In this document: positions 25,661 to 33,922 of the stretch, piece by piece
Position numbering within the stretch: the stretch's first letter is position 1
How the letters are laid out: each line of letters begins with the position of its first letter
Origin: Pseudodesulfovibrio aespoeensis Aspo-2
GTDB taxonomy: Bacteria > Desulfobacterota > Desulfovibrionia > Desulfovibrionales > Desulfovibrionaceae
DNA length: 64,000 nucleotides
Direction of reading: 5' to 3'
NCBI RefSeq assembly: GCF_000176915.2
Contig: NC_014844.1
Location: 124,001-188,000 of the forward strand
Position numbers and translations under genes: made by a program
Notes under the pieces: model-generated
The model's database searches: none
What the model was told of the DNA's origin: nothing
What the model saw: only the letters and a program-made list of their open reading frames with translations

Positions 25661-26555
25661 TCATCAGAAATCCGTTGTCGCAGACCTTTTCGGCAGCGGC
25701 GCGCTCTATTGCGCCGAGATCGCCCTCAAGCTCATCGCCGAGGCGGGGGGCCGCGATCCCGGCCCCCTGACGCCCATGGCCACCGGCTTTTGCAGCGGCA
25801 TGGCGCGCTCCTGCGGCCAGTGCGGCGCGGTGTCCGGCGCGGTCATGGGCATCGGCCTCTTTGCCGGGCGGCCCGCGCCGGGCGGCGAGCACGACCCGGC
25901 CTACGCCCTGACGCAGGAATTCCAGGACCGGTTCAGAACGGCCTTCGGCTCCATCAACTGCCATGACCTGACCGGCTGCGACTTTGCCACCCCCGAGGGA
26001 CAGGCACAATTCAGGGAGCAGAACGTCAAGTCACGCTGCATCGAGTTCGTGGTCCTGGCCGTAGACACCGCCCTGGATCTGCTGCGCGACTCCGGCCACC
26101 TGCCTGCCGAAGCCGACTTTGTCCGCTCGCGGCTTGCGCCCTGCGGCCTGCTCTGTTCCTCCTGCCTCGCCTTTGACGGCGGACCCATCCAGCAGAACGC
26201 CCGCGCCCTGCAAGCCGCCCTGGGCGACAACTTCGCCGCCTACGCCGAGCGGTTCGCGGCCATGAATCCGGTCTTTGGCGACTATCCCGCCTTTCGCAGG
26301 CTCCTCGACTATCTCGCTTCCGGTTCCTGCACCGGCTGCCGCGAGGCCGGGTGTCTCTTCAAGTCCTGCGGCGTGACCGCCTGCGTGCGCGAGCGCAGCC
26401 TCGACTACTGTTTCCAGTGCGCCGACTTCCCTTGCGACCATCACGGGATGCCCGGCCCCCTGGCCGAGCGCTGGCAGGCCAATAACGAGGCCATGCGTGC
26501 TCTCGGCCCCGCCCCCTGGTTCTTTACACGCCACCCCAAACCGCGCTACCCCTGA
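25653..26555 (+). CDS. C_GCAxxG_C_C protein fused to DUF3795
   Basis: 300 residues with 20 or more Cys. The first half matches the C_GCAxxG_C_C redox family (LYCAEIALKLIAEAGG, FCSGMARSCGQCGAVSGAVM, INCHDLTGCD). The second half matches DUF3795, a presumed metal-binding Cys module (LAPCGLLCSSCLAFDGG, CTGCREAGCLFKSCG, CFQCADFPCD). Both are usually separate small proteins in anaerobes; function is not established for either. Start ATG 25653 with GCGAGG upstream overlaps the methyltransferase stop. Confidence 0.82.
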   Translation: MLDHQKSVVADLFGSGALYCAEIALKLIAEAGGRDPGPLTPMATGFCSGMARSCGQCGAVSGAVMGIGLFAGRPAPGGEHDPAYALTQEFQDRFRTAFGSINCHDLTGCDFATPEGQAQFREQNVKSRCIEFVVLAVDTALDLLRDSGHLPAEADFVRSRLAPCGLLCSSCLAFDGGPIQQNARALQAALGDNFAAYAERFAAMNPVFGDYPAFRRLLDYLASGSCTGCREAGCLFKSCGVTACVRERSLDYCFQCADFPCDHHGMPGPLAERWQANNEAMRALGPAPWFFTRHPKPRYP

Positions 26556-26835
26556 AGGGGGTTGAAAAACGCGCGATTGCGTCGTCGCTGCGATCCAGGC
26601 AGACCCTCGCGTACCAGGAGTAAGCGTCGGCCCTGCCTGAATCTTGCTCCTAGCACTCACACATTTTTGAACCCCCTTCGGGATGGTGTAAATGGCCCGA
26701 TTGCGTCGTTGCTTCGGAAGATGCAGATCCTCGCGTCTGGCACTCGAACCATTGCCACCGCCTGCTCGCCAGGCTTGTGAGACAGAGAGCTTTTATCAAA
26801 TATTTTGATGAGTTGAGCGATTTGACCTGGACACT
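26556..26835. repeat. intergenic repeats before the split ATPase operon
   Basis: GAAGGGGGTTGAAAAA (26554-26569, starting at the preceding stop codon) is the near-perfect inverse of TTTTTGAACCCCCTTC (26664-26679). Just downstream of each arm lies an imperfect direct repeat beginning GATTGCGTCGTYGCT (26575 and 26699) and ending in CCTCGCGT. This looks like a dispersed intergenic repeat. The segment 26780-26830 is AT-rich and may carry the promoter of the following operon. Confidence 0.55.
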
Positions 26836-28182
26836 ATGATACGCACCATCATTCTTGAAAATTTCATGGCCCACGAGCGGACCGAGCTTGAACTCGGGCC
26901 GGGGATCACGGCGTTGACCGGGGCCAACAACACCGGCAAGTCCGCCATTGTCGAGGCGCTTCGCTGCGTGGCCACCAATCCCGCGCCCAATCACTGCATC
27001 CGCCACGGCGCCAAAGAGGCGCGGGTCACGCTCACGATGGACGACGGGGCCAAGGTCGTCTGGATTCGCAAGAAGCGCAGCGCGGGCTACGAGATCACCC
27101 TGCCCGGCAACAGCGAACCCGAGGAGCCCTTTTGGAAGCTCCAGGGCAAGGTGCCCGACGAGGTGCGCGCCCTGCTGCGGCTCGATCTGGTGGAGCTGGA
27201 AACCGGCGAGCCCATCGACGTGCACGTGGGCAACCAGCGCGAGCCGGTCTTTTTGCTCAACCGGCCTGACTCCAATGTGGCCGCTTTTTTTGCCGCGTCC
27301 ACCGAAAGCGCCCACCTGCTGGCCATGCAGAACGTCCTCAAGGCGCGGACCACCGAGGCCAAACGGCGCGAGCGCGAGCTTGAGGCCCGAACCCGCCGCA
27401 TCGAGGCGGAGCTGGACACCCTGGCCGCGTTGCCGGATATCACCCTGCGCATGGGCGAAACCCGCCAACTGGAAGCCACCGCAAAGCAACTTCAAGGGGC
27501 CATGCCTATCCTTGAACAGCACATGAAGGATATTCGCCGCACAGAGGCCGGGCGCGATGCCCTGGGCCGGTCCGCAACCATCCTCAAGACTCTTGGGAGC
27601 GTGCCGGAACTCAGCCCGGTTGCGGGTTTGCGCGCCCTTGTCGCGGACATGGACCGTGCCAGCGACCGCCTTGCAGCTGCTGGACGGACACGCGCAACCC
27701 TGGCCCCGCTGGCTGCGCCACCTCTCTCCGAAGATACCGGGCGGCTGGCCGAGCTCTGCGAGCGTCTGCAAAAAACGGCGGCTGGCTTGCGGAAGGCTGA
27801 GGTCAGGAACCGGGCCATGGCTGATCTGCTCACGCCAACGGCCATGGAAAACTCTGCTTATCTCGTTGCCCTTGTTGATGAAATGCTCGCGGCCCGCTAC
27901 AGGTTGAAGCGGGTGGCCCGGCGGGAGGCCGTGTTGCGGACCATTGCGGAGCCGCCCCGGCTGGAGCAGGACGCGCGGCTGGGATCGCTCTTGGCCGACC
28001 TGCGCCGCCTGACCGGGTTGCGACAGGCCGCAGAGGGTGAACTGGCCGAGTTGGAGACCCGGTTGCAGACTGTCAGGGACACCCTGGGAGCACGGCTGGC
28101 CGAGCTGGGCGGCTGCCCCACCTGCGGGGCGCGCATCGACGCTGATTCCTTCCTTGATCGGGGGCATGTCCATGGCCGTTGA
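26836..28182 (+). CDS. Rad50/SbcC-like ATPase, N-lobe half with zinc hook
   Basis: 448 residues. It starts like RecF/SMC/Rad50 proteins (IRTIILENFMAHERTELELG) with Walker A GANNTGKS at 29-36. After about 165 residues it turns into coiled coil (about 165-300 and 330-420) and ends shortly after CPTC (427-430), the CxxC of a Rad50 zinc hook. There is no signature motif and no Walker B, so this chain alone cannot be a full ATPase. Those motifs are in the separate gene at 29447. The nuclease gene at 28172 overlaps its end. I find no frameshift that would join the halves, and two other genes separate them. Probable role: DNA-end processing or repair, possibly defence. Confidence 0.85.
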   Translation: MIRTIILENFMAHERTELELGPGITALTGANNTGKSAIVEALRCVATNPAPNHCIRHGAKEARVTLTMDDGAKVVWIRKKRSAGYEITLPGNSEPEEPFWKLQGKVPDEVRALLRLDLVELETGEPIDVHVGNQREPVFLLNRPDSNVAAFFAASTESAHLLAMQNVLKARTTEAKRRERELEARTRRIEAELDTLAALPDITLRMGETRQLEATAKQLQGAMPILEQHMKDIRRTEAGRDALGRSATILKTLGSVPELSPVAGLRALVADMDRASDRLAAAGRTRATLAPLAAPPLSEDTGRLAELCERLQKTAAGLRKAEVRNRAMADLLTPTAMENSAYLVALVDEMLAARYRLKRVARREAVLRTIAEPPRLEQDARLGSLLADLRRLTGLRQAAEGELAELETRLQTVRDTLGARLAELGGCPTCGARIDADSFLDRGHVHGR

Positions 28183-29131
28183 GACCATCCGCGCCAACGG
28201 GCTCTTCCTGGTTGCCGACCCGCATCTGGCGGACACTCCGCCGGGCCAGCGGCTCGACGGCTATCTTGAGCAGATCATGAGCAAGCTGACCGCCTGCCTG
28301 GACCGGGCGCGCGAGCTCGGCATGGTCCCGGTGCTGCTGGGCGACCTCTTCCATCGGCCCCGCGACAACTCCAACAGGATGCTTGTGGAGCTGATCCGCC
28401 TTTTCGGCTCGCGCACCGGGCCGGGCAGGGTCTGGGCGCTGGTGGGCAACCACGACAAGTACCAGTCGCGCCTTACCGAGGACGTGACCATTGCGGTCTT
28501 GGAGGCCGCCGGAGTGCTCCGGCTGATGAAGGAGGAGGGGCCGCAGTTCATTCTCGAAACCGACGCCGGCAGCGCCCTGGTCTGCGCCAGCCCGGACGGC
28601 GCGCCCCTGCCCAAAGGGTTTGAGCGCTCGCCCGACGATCCGCAAACCGTGGTCTGGCTCACCCACCACAACATCCGGTTCCCGGAGTTCGACGACCGCG
28701 CCTACGCCATCCGCGAGCTGCCCGGCATCGACTGGATCATCAACGGCCACATCCACCGGCCCCAGCCCACGGTGCGCCAGGGGCAGACCACCTGGGCCAA
28801 TCCCGGCAACATCACCCGGCTGACCTTCACCCGCCGCTCCATGGTCCGGCAACCCGCGGCCGCCATCTGGAGGCCGGGCTGCGTCGAGCTGGAGCGGTGG
28901 GAAGTGCCGTACCTGCCCTTTGACGCGGTCTTTCCGGATCAGGAGCTGCCGCCGGAAGTCCAGGAGACCGAGGGGCAGTCCAATTTCATCAAAGGGCTGG
29001 AGCGGCTGGCCTGGAAGCGCACCTTTGAGGGCATGGGGTTGCGCCAGTTTCTGCAGGAAAATTTGTCCAGGGAGACCCCGGAAGGGGCGCTCATCTGGGA
29101 ACTCTACGAGGAGGTCACCCATGGCGAATAG
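28172..29131 (+). CDS. Mre11/SbcD-like metallophosphoesterase
   Basis: 319 residues with all calcineurin-like nuclease motifs: VADPHLAD (Asp16, His18), LLGDLFHRPRDN (Asp58), ALVGNHD (93-95), a His motif WLTHHN and IINGHIHRPQ. These bind two metal ions (usually Mn) in Mre11/SbcD nucleases. Start ATG 28172 lies 7 bases after GGGGG and within the end of the ATPase N-half gene; ATG 28166 is an alternative. The C-terminal 60 residues may be the ATPase-docking part. Position between the two ATPase halves strongly suggests one complex. Confidence 0.88.
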   Translation: MAVETIRANGLFLVADPHLADTPPGQRLDGYLEQIMSKLTACLDRARELGMVPVLLGDLFHRPRDNSNRMLVELIRLFGSRTGPGRVWALVGNHDKYQSRLTEDVTIAVLEAAGVLRLMKEEGPQFILETDAGSALVCASPDGAPLPKGFERSPDDPQTVVWLTHHNIRFPEFDDRAYAIRELPGIDWIINGHIHRPQPTVRQGQTTWANPGNITRLTFTRRSMVRQPAAAIWRPGCVELERWEVPYLPFDAVFPDQELPPEVQETEGQSNFIKGLERLAWKRTFEGMGLRQFLQENLSRETPEGALIWELYEEVTHGE

Positions 29132-29447
29132 CAACCCCAACAAGACTGGCACAACGCGGGATGTCGAACTGGAACAGGAGCTTGCCGAGCTTCGCAACGA
29201 CTACGAGCGGCTGCGCGACACGCGGGTGCGCACCGAGCAGGACATCGCCCATCTGACCAGCCAGCTCGAAGCGCTCAAGGCCCAGGCCCAGGCCGAATAC
29301 GGCACCAGCGACCCTGAGGCACTGCAAGGACTCCTTGAGAAAAAACGCGAGGAAAACGAGCGGGTTGTCGCGGCCTACCGCGAGCATGTCCAACAGATTC
29401 AGGCTGACCTTGCCGCAGTGGAAAACCGTGTGGAGCAGGACGGCTGA
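29121..29447 (+). CDS. small coiled-coil protein of the split ATPase operon
   Basis: 108 residues, almost entirely charged helix with heptad-like patterning (LEQELAELRNDYERLRDTRV, then HLTSQLEALKAQAQAEY). It overlaps both neighbours: its start lies in the nuclease stop and its stop TGA overlaps the next ATG (TGATG), with GAGGAGG as the ribosome site. It has no catalytic motif. It may supply the coil segment that the short C-half lacks; this is inference. Confidence 0.8.
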   Translation: MANSNPNKTGTTRDVELEQELAELRNDYERLRDTRVRTEQDIAHLTSQLEALKAQAQAEYGTSDPEALQGLLEKKREENERVVAAYREHVQQIQADLAAVENRVEQDG

Positions 29448-30103
29448 TGCTCTTCGGGGCTGAATCCATGCCCGACCTTGGCGAGGCTCGGCAGCGGCTG
29501 GCCCGGCTCTCGGCCCTGGCTGAAACCGGGCATGCCGAGCATGGCCGGGTGCGCGCCGAGCTGGCCGGGGTACGCGATTTTCTGGCCCTGGCCCCGCGCG
29601 CCCGCGACACCCTGGAGGAGCTGTCCACGGCCCTGTTCGGCCAGGTGCTCGACGAGGTGGAACTGAACCTGACCCATGCGGTGCGTGAGATTCTCGGCCA
29701 GGACCGGGTGGTGGCCACCCGGCGCGAGGTGCGCAACAACCGGCTCCAGATCCATTTCGAGATCCACAACCAGGGCGACGGCGAGCGGGTGGAGGACATC
29801 ATGACCGGCCAGGGCGGCTCGGTCTGCAACATCCTGTCCGTGGGCCTTCGGCTCATCGCACTGTCCCAGCTCCAGCCCGAGGCCCACCGGCCCTTCCTGG
29901 TGCTCGACGAGCAGGACTGCTGGATACGCCCCGCCCTGATCCCCAGATTCATGCAACTCATCAGCGAGATCGCGGCCCGCCTCGGCCTCCAGATCCTGGT
30001 CATCAGCCACCATCCGCTTGATCTCTTTGCCGACGCGGCCCGGCACATCTTTGAACTGCGGCCCGACCGCGAACACGGCGCGTCCATCCGTCAGGTGAAG
30101 TAG
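29447..30103 (+). CDS. Rad50/SbcC-like ATPase, C-lobe half
   Basis: 218 residues. A short helical N-terminus (about 1-80) leads to a C-terminal ABC/SMC lobe: signature-like region TGQGGSVCNILSVGLRLIAL (120-139; degenerate but with the helix that follows it), Walker B FLVLDE (150-155) and an H-loop VISHHP (185-190). It has no Walker A. Together with the chain at 26836 it would complete one ATPase head. The coil is far shorter than in the N-half, so the arms are unequal. The gene ends 13 bases inside the convergent Rhs fragment. Confidence 0.83.
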   Translation: MLFGAESMPDLGEARQRLARLSALAETGHAEHGRVRAELAGVRDFLALAPRARDTLEELSTALFGQVLDEVELNLTHAVREILGQDRVVATRREVRNNRLQIHFEIHNQGDGERVEDIMTGQGGSVCNILSVGLRLIALSQLQPEAHRPFLVLDEQDCWIRPALIPRFMQLISEIAARLGLQILVISHHPLDLFADAARHIFELRPDREHGASIRQVK

Positions 30104-30453
30104 GGGGTTCCTCGCGCGAGCGGCGGGTCCACCCCGTTTACGGGGTCACCCAGACAACACCCATACCAATCAGGATCGCCGTCCGCATCGCCCAGGGGAT
30201 CGGGCGCGGTCCATCTGCCGGTGAAGGTATCGTAATCCCGCCAGCCGAAGCGGACGAAGCCGAGATATCGGTCGTGCAGCCCGCCCGCGAAGCCCAGCGG
30301 GATGCGCAGGGCCGGATTGGTGGACTCGATGATCCCGCCAAATGGGTCGTACAGGGTTTCCTGTATCACGTTGCCGCGCTGGTCGGCAACAGCGCGCAGG
30401 GAGCCGATTTGGTCGTAGTGCAGGGTGAAGGTTTGGCCGTCGTCGCGCTGCAT
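30091..30453 (-). pseudogene. orphan Rhs core fragment, toxin part lost
   Basis: 120 residues that copy the last part of the Rhs core in the gene at 30720 (DYDTFTGRWTAPDPLGD...NGVDP) and then stop after nine unrelated residues, where a toxin domain would normally begin. Upstream of MQRDDG the similarity also ends. It is the usual form of a displaced orphan Rhs 3' end left behind after toxin replacement. It may recombine with the intact gene, since the two share about 330 bases of similar DNA. Confidence 0.75.
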
Positions 30454-30473
30454 GGCGCGGAAGTATGCAAGAC

Positions 30474-30510
30474 TAAAACCGCCCCGGAGTTCGAAATCTG
30501 CCGGGGCGGT
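30474..30510 (-). terminator. terminator after the immunity-type gene
   Basis: On the minus strand ACCGCCCCGG and CCGGGGCGGT (30501-30510 and 30478-30487) pair perfectly over 10 bases, followed by TTTT. It begins 3 bases after the stop of the small membrane gene at 30514. Confidence 0.8.
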
Positions 30511-30513
30511 TGG

Positions 30514-30723
30514 TCATTTGTCTTTCTTCTCGGTGCGTGAGGGTGATCGCAAGAGCCAAGCCGATAACGGCGTAGCTACTCCAACAGAAATAAGAACCCA
30601 TGCAAAGACTCGCGGGAAAAGGATTGGAACCCCATAATGATGCATATCCCCATTTAGCAGGCCAAACACTCCTCCCACGATGAACGCCACGCTGATTCCA
30701 AGTTCCGAAAGTTTTACCCTCAT
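30514..30723 (-). CDS. small membrane protein, candidate Rhs immunity factor
   Basis: 69 residues with two membrane helices (about 7-24 and 36-57) and a basic tail. Its ATG overlaps the Rhs stop (ATGA), the classical position of the cognate immunity gene for a polymorphic toxin. If so, the toxin probably acts at the inner membrane. No family is recognised, so immunity is inferred only from place and topology. Confidence 0.65.
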   Translation of the reverse strand: MRVKLSELGISVAFIVGGVFGLLNGDMHHYGVPILFPRVFAWVLISVGVATPLSAWLLRSPSRTEKKDK

Positions 30724-32030
30724 CTTTTCTGTCCCCAGTCTTCTATCTCGTCGTAAGCTTTTCGTACACCACTTCCCCAGTATCCCGCCGGAGAGGACTC
30801 GGGCGGACCTTCAACAAGAGCGCTTGAGGCAAAATCCGCCGCCGCCTTCGACCCCGCTGCCAGCTTCTCCGGATGCTGCATCGCTGCCGCCGCTGCCGCA
30901 GGAGCCGCCTTTGCCGTACCTGCTGCGCCGACAATGCCGGAATTGATCCCGATTACCTTGCCCATGGCATCATGGACGCCCTCGGTGGCCGTGGGCTTAT
31001 CCTTCCCGTGGTTCTTGCCAGCCTTTTCTCCAAGCCAATCGGCCACCTTTGCAGCACTGTATGCCCCCGTCGCCCCGATGGCTGTGGCACCGGCCATGCC
31101 CGCCACAAAGGGCAGGAACCAGACTAGCAACCCCAGCGGGTCCACCCCGTTCACGGGATCATCCAGACAATACCCGTACCAGTCAGGGTCTCCGCCCTTA
31201 TCGCCCAGAGGGTCGGGTGCGGTCCAGCGACCGGTGAAGGTGTCATAATCACGCCAGCCGAAGCGGACAAAGCCGAGATCCCGGTCGTGCAGGCCGCCTG
31301 CGAAGCCGATGGGGATTCTCAAGCCAGGGCAGGTGTCCTCAATGATTCCTCCGAACGGATCATACAGAACTTCCTGTATCACGTTGCCGCGCTGGTCGGC
31401 AACCACGCGCAGGGAGCCGACTTGGTCGTAGTGCAGGGTGAAGACCGCGCCGTCGTCGCGGCGCATGGCGTGGGGCGTGCGTTCATCGCTACGGTAGACG
31501 AAGACGAATTCGTGTGTGCCGTCGTGGAAGGCGGCCAGACGGATGAAGTCGCGCCAGTGGTACGCTTCGATCAGCGTGCCGTCCCGGAACTTGGCCGCGC
31601 GCTGGCCGTTGTCGTCGTGGGCGAACTCGAAGACCGTGCCGTCCCATTCGCGGGTGGCCCGGAGCAACCGATGGTCCGTGGCGTACTCGTAGCGTGTATA
31701 GTTGCCGCCGTGGTTCCAGAGGAGGCGCATCCCCTGCTTGTCATGGGTGTAGCCGTTGTTGCCGGCGGACTGGAGGCGGTTTGCCATGGTGTAGCTGAAA
31801 TTGCGGATCTGGCTGCCATGGGTGCGCGGAAACCAGTCGTGGCTGCGGCACCCCTGTTTGTCGTACCGGCACTGGCAGACGAAGCGGCCATTGAGTTTGG
31901 CCTCGGCCAGCCGTCCGGCATGGTCGTAGGCATAGGTCCAGACAGCGGGCGCTCCCTGGACGGTCTCGGTTTTCTCGATGATGCGCCCCTGCGCATCATG
32001 TCGCAATGTATAGGAATAGGTGGAATGCAT
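30720..32030 (-). CDS. short Rhs-repeat protein with C-terminal toxin-like region
   Basis: 436 residues. YD repeats (YAYDHAGRLAEAKLNG, YEYATDHRLLRATREWDG, YDQVGSLRVVADQRGNVIQE) lead into the Rhs-associated core (DPFGGIIEDT..., FVRFGWRDYDTFTGRWTAPD, DPVNGVDPLGL). After the core, about 135 variable residues contain a hydrophobic segment (LLVWFLPFVAGMAGATAIGA) and a low-complexity Ala stretch; I cannot name the activity. There is no signal peptide and no N-terminal PAAR or beta-barrel shell part, so it is a mini-Rhs or a truncated gene. GGAGGGAGC gives a ribosome site for the ATG at 32030. Confidence 0.82.
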   Translation of the reverse strand: MHSTYSYTLRHDAQGRIIEKTETVQGAPAVWTYAYDHAGRLAEAKLNGRFVCQCRYDKQGCRSHDWFPRTHGSQIRNFSYTMANRLQSAGNNGYTHDKQGMRLLWNHGGNYTRYEYATDHRLLRATREWDGTVFEFAHDDNGQRAAKFRDGTLIEAYHWRDFIRLAAFHDGTHEFVFVYRSDERTPHAMRRDDGAVFTLHYDQVGSLRVVADQRGNVIQEVLYDPFGGIIEDTCPGLRIPIGFAGGLHDRDLGFVRFGWRDYDTFTGRWTAPDPLGDKGGDPDWYGYCLDDPVNGVDPLGLLVWFLPFVAGMAGATAIGATGAYSAAKVADWLGEKAGKNHGKDKPTATEGVHDAMGKVIGINSGIVGAAGTAKAAPAAAAAAMQHPEKLAAGSKAAADFASSALVEGPPESSPAGYWGSGVRKAYDEIEDWGQKR

Positions 32031-32180
32031 GCTCCCTCCGGGGTTTTGTTCCCGAAAGTCGTTTCCGGGAATCCGGGGAAGCGTAGCATGGGGTTTTCGG
32101 CCTGATGGAAAGCGGGCGAAACGGGGTGGAAAAGGGGGCTTGCAGGGGCAAAAGGGAGGGTTGACGGGGGCGGGGCGGCG

Positions 32181-33056
32181 TTACTTGACGGCCACCCAGC
32201 TGCTGGTCATGGCGACCAGGGTCACGCCTGCGGCCAGCATGAGCATCTGCTCAAGGGGCAGGAAGGGGATCTGGATCAGGAACGGCGGGAAGTTGAGGGC
32301 GTCGGCGGCCAGGACGTGGACCCCGGCCAGCAGCCCAAGGCCTGCGGCTGCACCGGTCAGCCCCTGGAGAAATCCGCTGGTGAGCAGCGGCCAGCGCACA
32401 TAGGCCGGGCTTGCGCCCACCAGGGAGAGGATTTCGATCTCGTCCATGCGCGTGAGCAGGGAGAGCTTGATGGTGTTGTGGACCACCAGCGAGATGACCA
32501 GGGCGAGAAAGGCGAGGATGGGCCAGATGAAGAGCTGTGAGACGGTCATCCATCCCTGGGCCAGATCGGTCTGGAACGGGGTGTAGTTGACCTTGTCCAC
32601 GCCGGGCAGGGACTTGAGGGTCGTCAGCAGCCGGGCGGCCCACCCTTCGTCCTGGGCCTCGGGCGGCACAGAGAATCGGACCAGCCCGGAGTGGGGCAGG
32701 GGGTTCTCCTCGGCCAGCCAGGAGAAATCGCCGGACTCGCCCAGGGATGAGGCCAGCTCGGTCAGGGCGTCCTCAGGGGTGAAGCTGGTGAATTCGGCCA
32801 CATGCTCCATGGCCGCGATGGCGTCCCAGTCCGCGCTCACGGTGTCGGACGGCTCGCCCTGCTTCCAGTAGAGCTGGAATTCCACCTCGCCCCGGCTCTT
32901 GACCAGTTCGAGGTTAACCGTGTTCAGCCCCATGAGGATCAGGCCGGTGAGCAGCGTGACCATGGCCACGGCCACCATGGTCAGGAGCTGGGCCACGGGA
33001 TGGAGCCGGAAATCGGCCACCCCGCGCAGGGTCAGGCGCAGGAAGCGGCTGATCAT
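32181..33056 (-). CDS. ftsX: cell-division ABC system permease FtsX
   Basis: 291 residues, four membrane helices: one N-terminal (about 20-42), then an extracytoplasmic domain of about 120 residues, then three C-terminal helices (WPILAFLALVISLVVHNTIKL, LLTSGFLQGLTGAAAGLGLLAG, MLMLAAGVTLVAM). Together with FtsE it links division to peptidoglycan hydrolases. The TRMDEIEILSLVGASPAYVR block is characteristic. Its ATG overlaps the ftsE stop (ATGA). Confidence 0.95.
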   Translation of the reverse strand: MISRFLRLTLRGVADFRLHPVAQLLTMVAVAMVTLLTGLILMGLNTVNLELVKSRGEVEFQLYWKQGEPSDTVSADWDAIAAMEHVAEFTSFTPEDALTELASSLGESGDFSWLAEENPLPHSGLVRFSVPPEAQDEGWAARLLTTLKSLPGVDKVNYTPFQTDLAQGWMTVSQLFIWPILAFLALVISLVVHNTIKLSLLTRMDEIEILSLVGASPAYVRWPLLTSGFLQGLTGAAAGLGLLAGVHVLAADALNFPPFLIQIPFLPLEQMLMLAAGVTLVAMTSSWVAVK

Positions 33057-33817
33057 GGCCGCCCCCCGGCAGGGGAGAACAGGTCGTCCGGGCTGGCGTC
33101 TCCGGCCTCGGACACGGCGTCGCCGCAGGCGCAGGACTCGTCGGGCTGCGGCTGCTCCCCCTGGCCCATGATGCGCCCGTCGTGCAGGTGGAGGATGCGC
33201 GCCTCGGGCACGCAGTCGAGCACCTCGCGGCTGTGGGTGGCCATGATGATGGAGGTGCCGTAGGTGTGGAACTGCTTGAAGATGTCCATGAGGTGCATGG
33301 TCAGGTCGAAATCGAGGTTGCCCGTGGGTTCGTCGGCCAGGATCAGCTCCGGGTTGGCGACCATGGACCGGGCGATGGCCACCCGCTGCTGCTCGCCGCC
33401 CGAGAGCCGCTCGCACGGCGAATAGCTCTTGGCCTCAAGGCCCAGAGCGCGGACCACGGCCCGCACGCGCCGCTCCAGATGGGCGCGCTGCATGCCGCGC
33501 ACCTCCAGGGCCATGGCCACGTTGTCGAAGACAGTGCGGTTGGGCAGGATCTTGAAGTCCTGAAAGACCACGCCCACCTTGCGCCGCAGTTTCGGGATGT
33601 GCCGTTTCTTCAGGGTGTTGAGAGACATCCCGGCCACTGAGACCCGGCCCCGGAGCACGGGCAGCGCGCCGTAGAGGAGCTTGAGCAGGGTGGATTTGCC
33701 CGCCCCGGAGTGGCCGGTCAGGAACAGGAACTCCCCCCGCTCCAGGGTGAAGGAGATGTCCTTGAGCGCCCAGTACGGGCCGAAATTGTGCGACAATCGC
33801 TCCACGTTGACCATCAT
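33053..33817 (-). CDS. ftsE: cell-division ATPase FtsE
   Basis: 254 residues: Walker [11 protein letters not shown]-loop [19 protein letters not shown], signature [14 protein letters not shown] and Walker [13 protein letters not shown]. The C-terminus has about 35 extra Cys/Asp-rich residues ([20 protein letters not shown]) beyond the usual FtsE end. I start at the first of two tandem ATGs (33817), after which [12 protein letters not shown] matches the family; no strong ribosome site is visible. It forms an operon with ftsX and is divergent from tex. Confidence 0.95.
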   Translation of the reverse strand: MMVNVERLSHNFGPYWALKDISFTLERGEFLFLTGHSGAGKSTLLKLLYGALPVLRGRVSVAGMSLNTLKKRHIPKLRRKVGVVFQDFKILPNRTVFDNVAMALEVRGMQRAHLERRVRAVVRALGLEAKSYSPCERLSGGEQQRVAIARSMVANPELILADEPTGNLDFDLTMHLMDIFKQFHTYGTSIIMATHSREVLDCVPEARILHLHDGRIMGQGEQPQPDESCACGDAVSEAGDASPDDLFSPAGGRP

Positions 33818-33922
33818 GAGCGGCAATGTACCCGTCTGTGCGCCAATTGTACAGGGTGGCCGGAACCCGGTGAAAAGGGAGTTTCCTTGACGCCGGGGCC
33901 GCGAGGGGTCACACCTGCCTGC

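Noticed and set aside
26836..30103. Pseudogene interpretation of the split ATPase (one SbcC broken by insertion)
   Set aside because: Both halves have their own starts, ribosome sites and overlapping neighbours, and the hook lies at the very end of the first half; an insertion would not give such clean overlaps.
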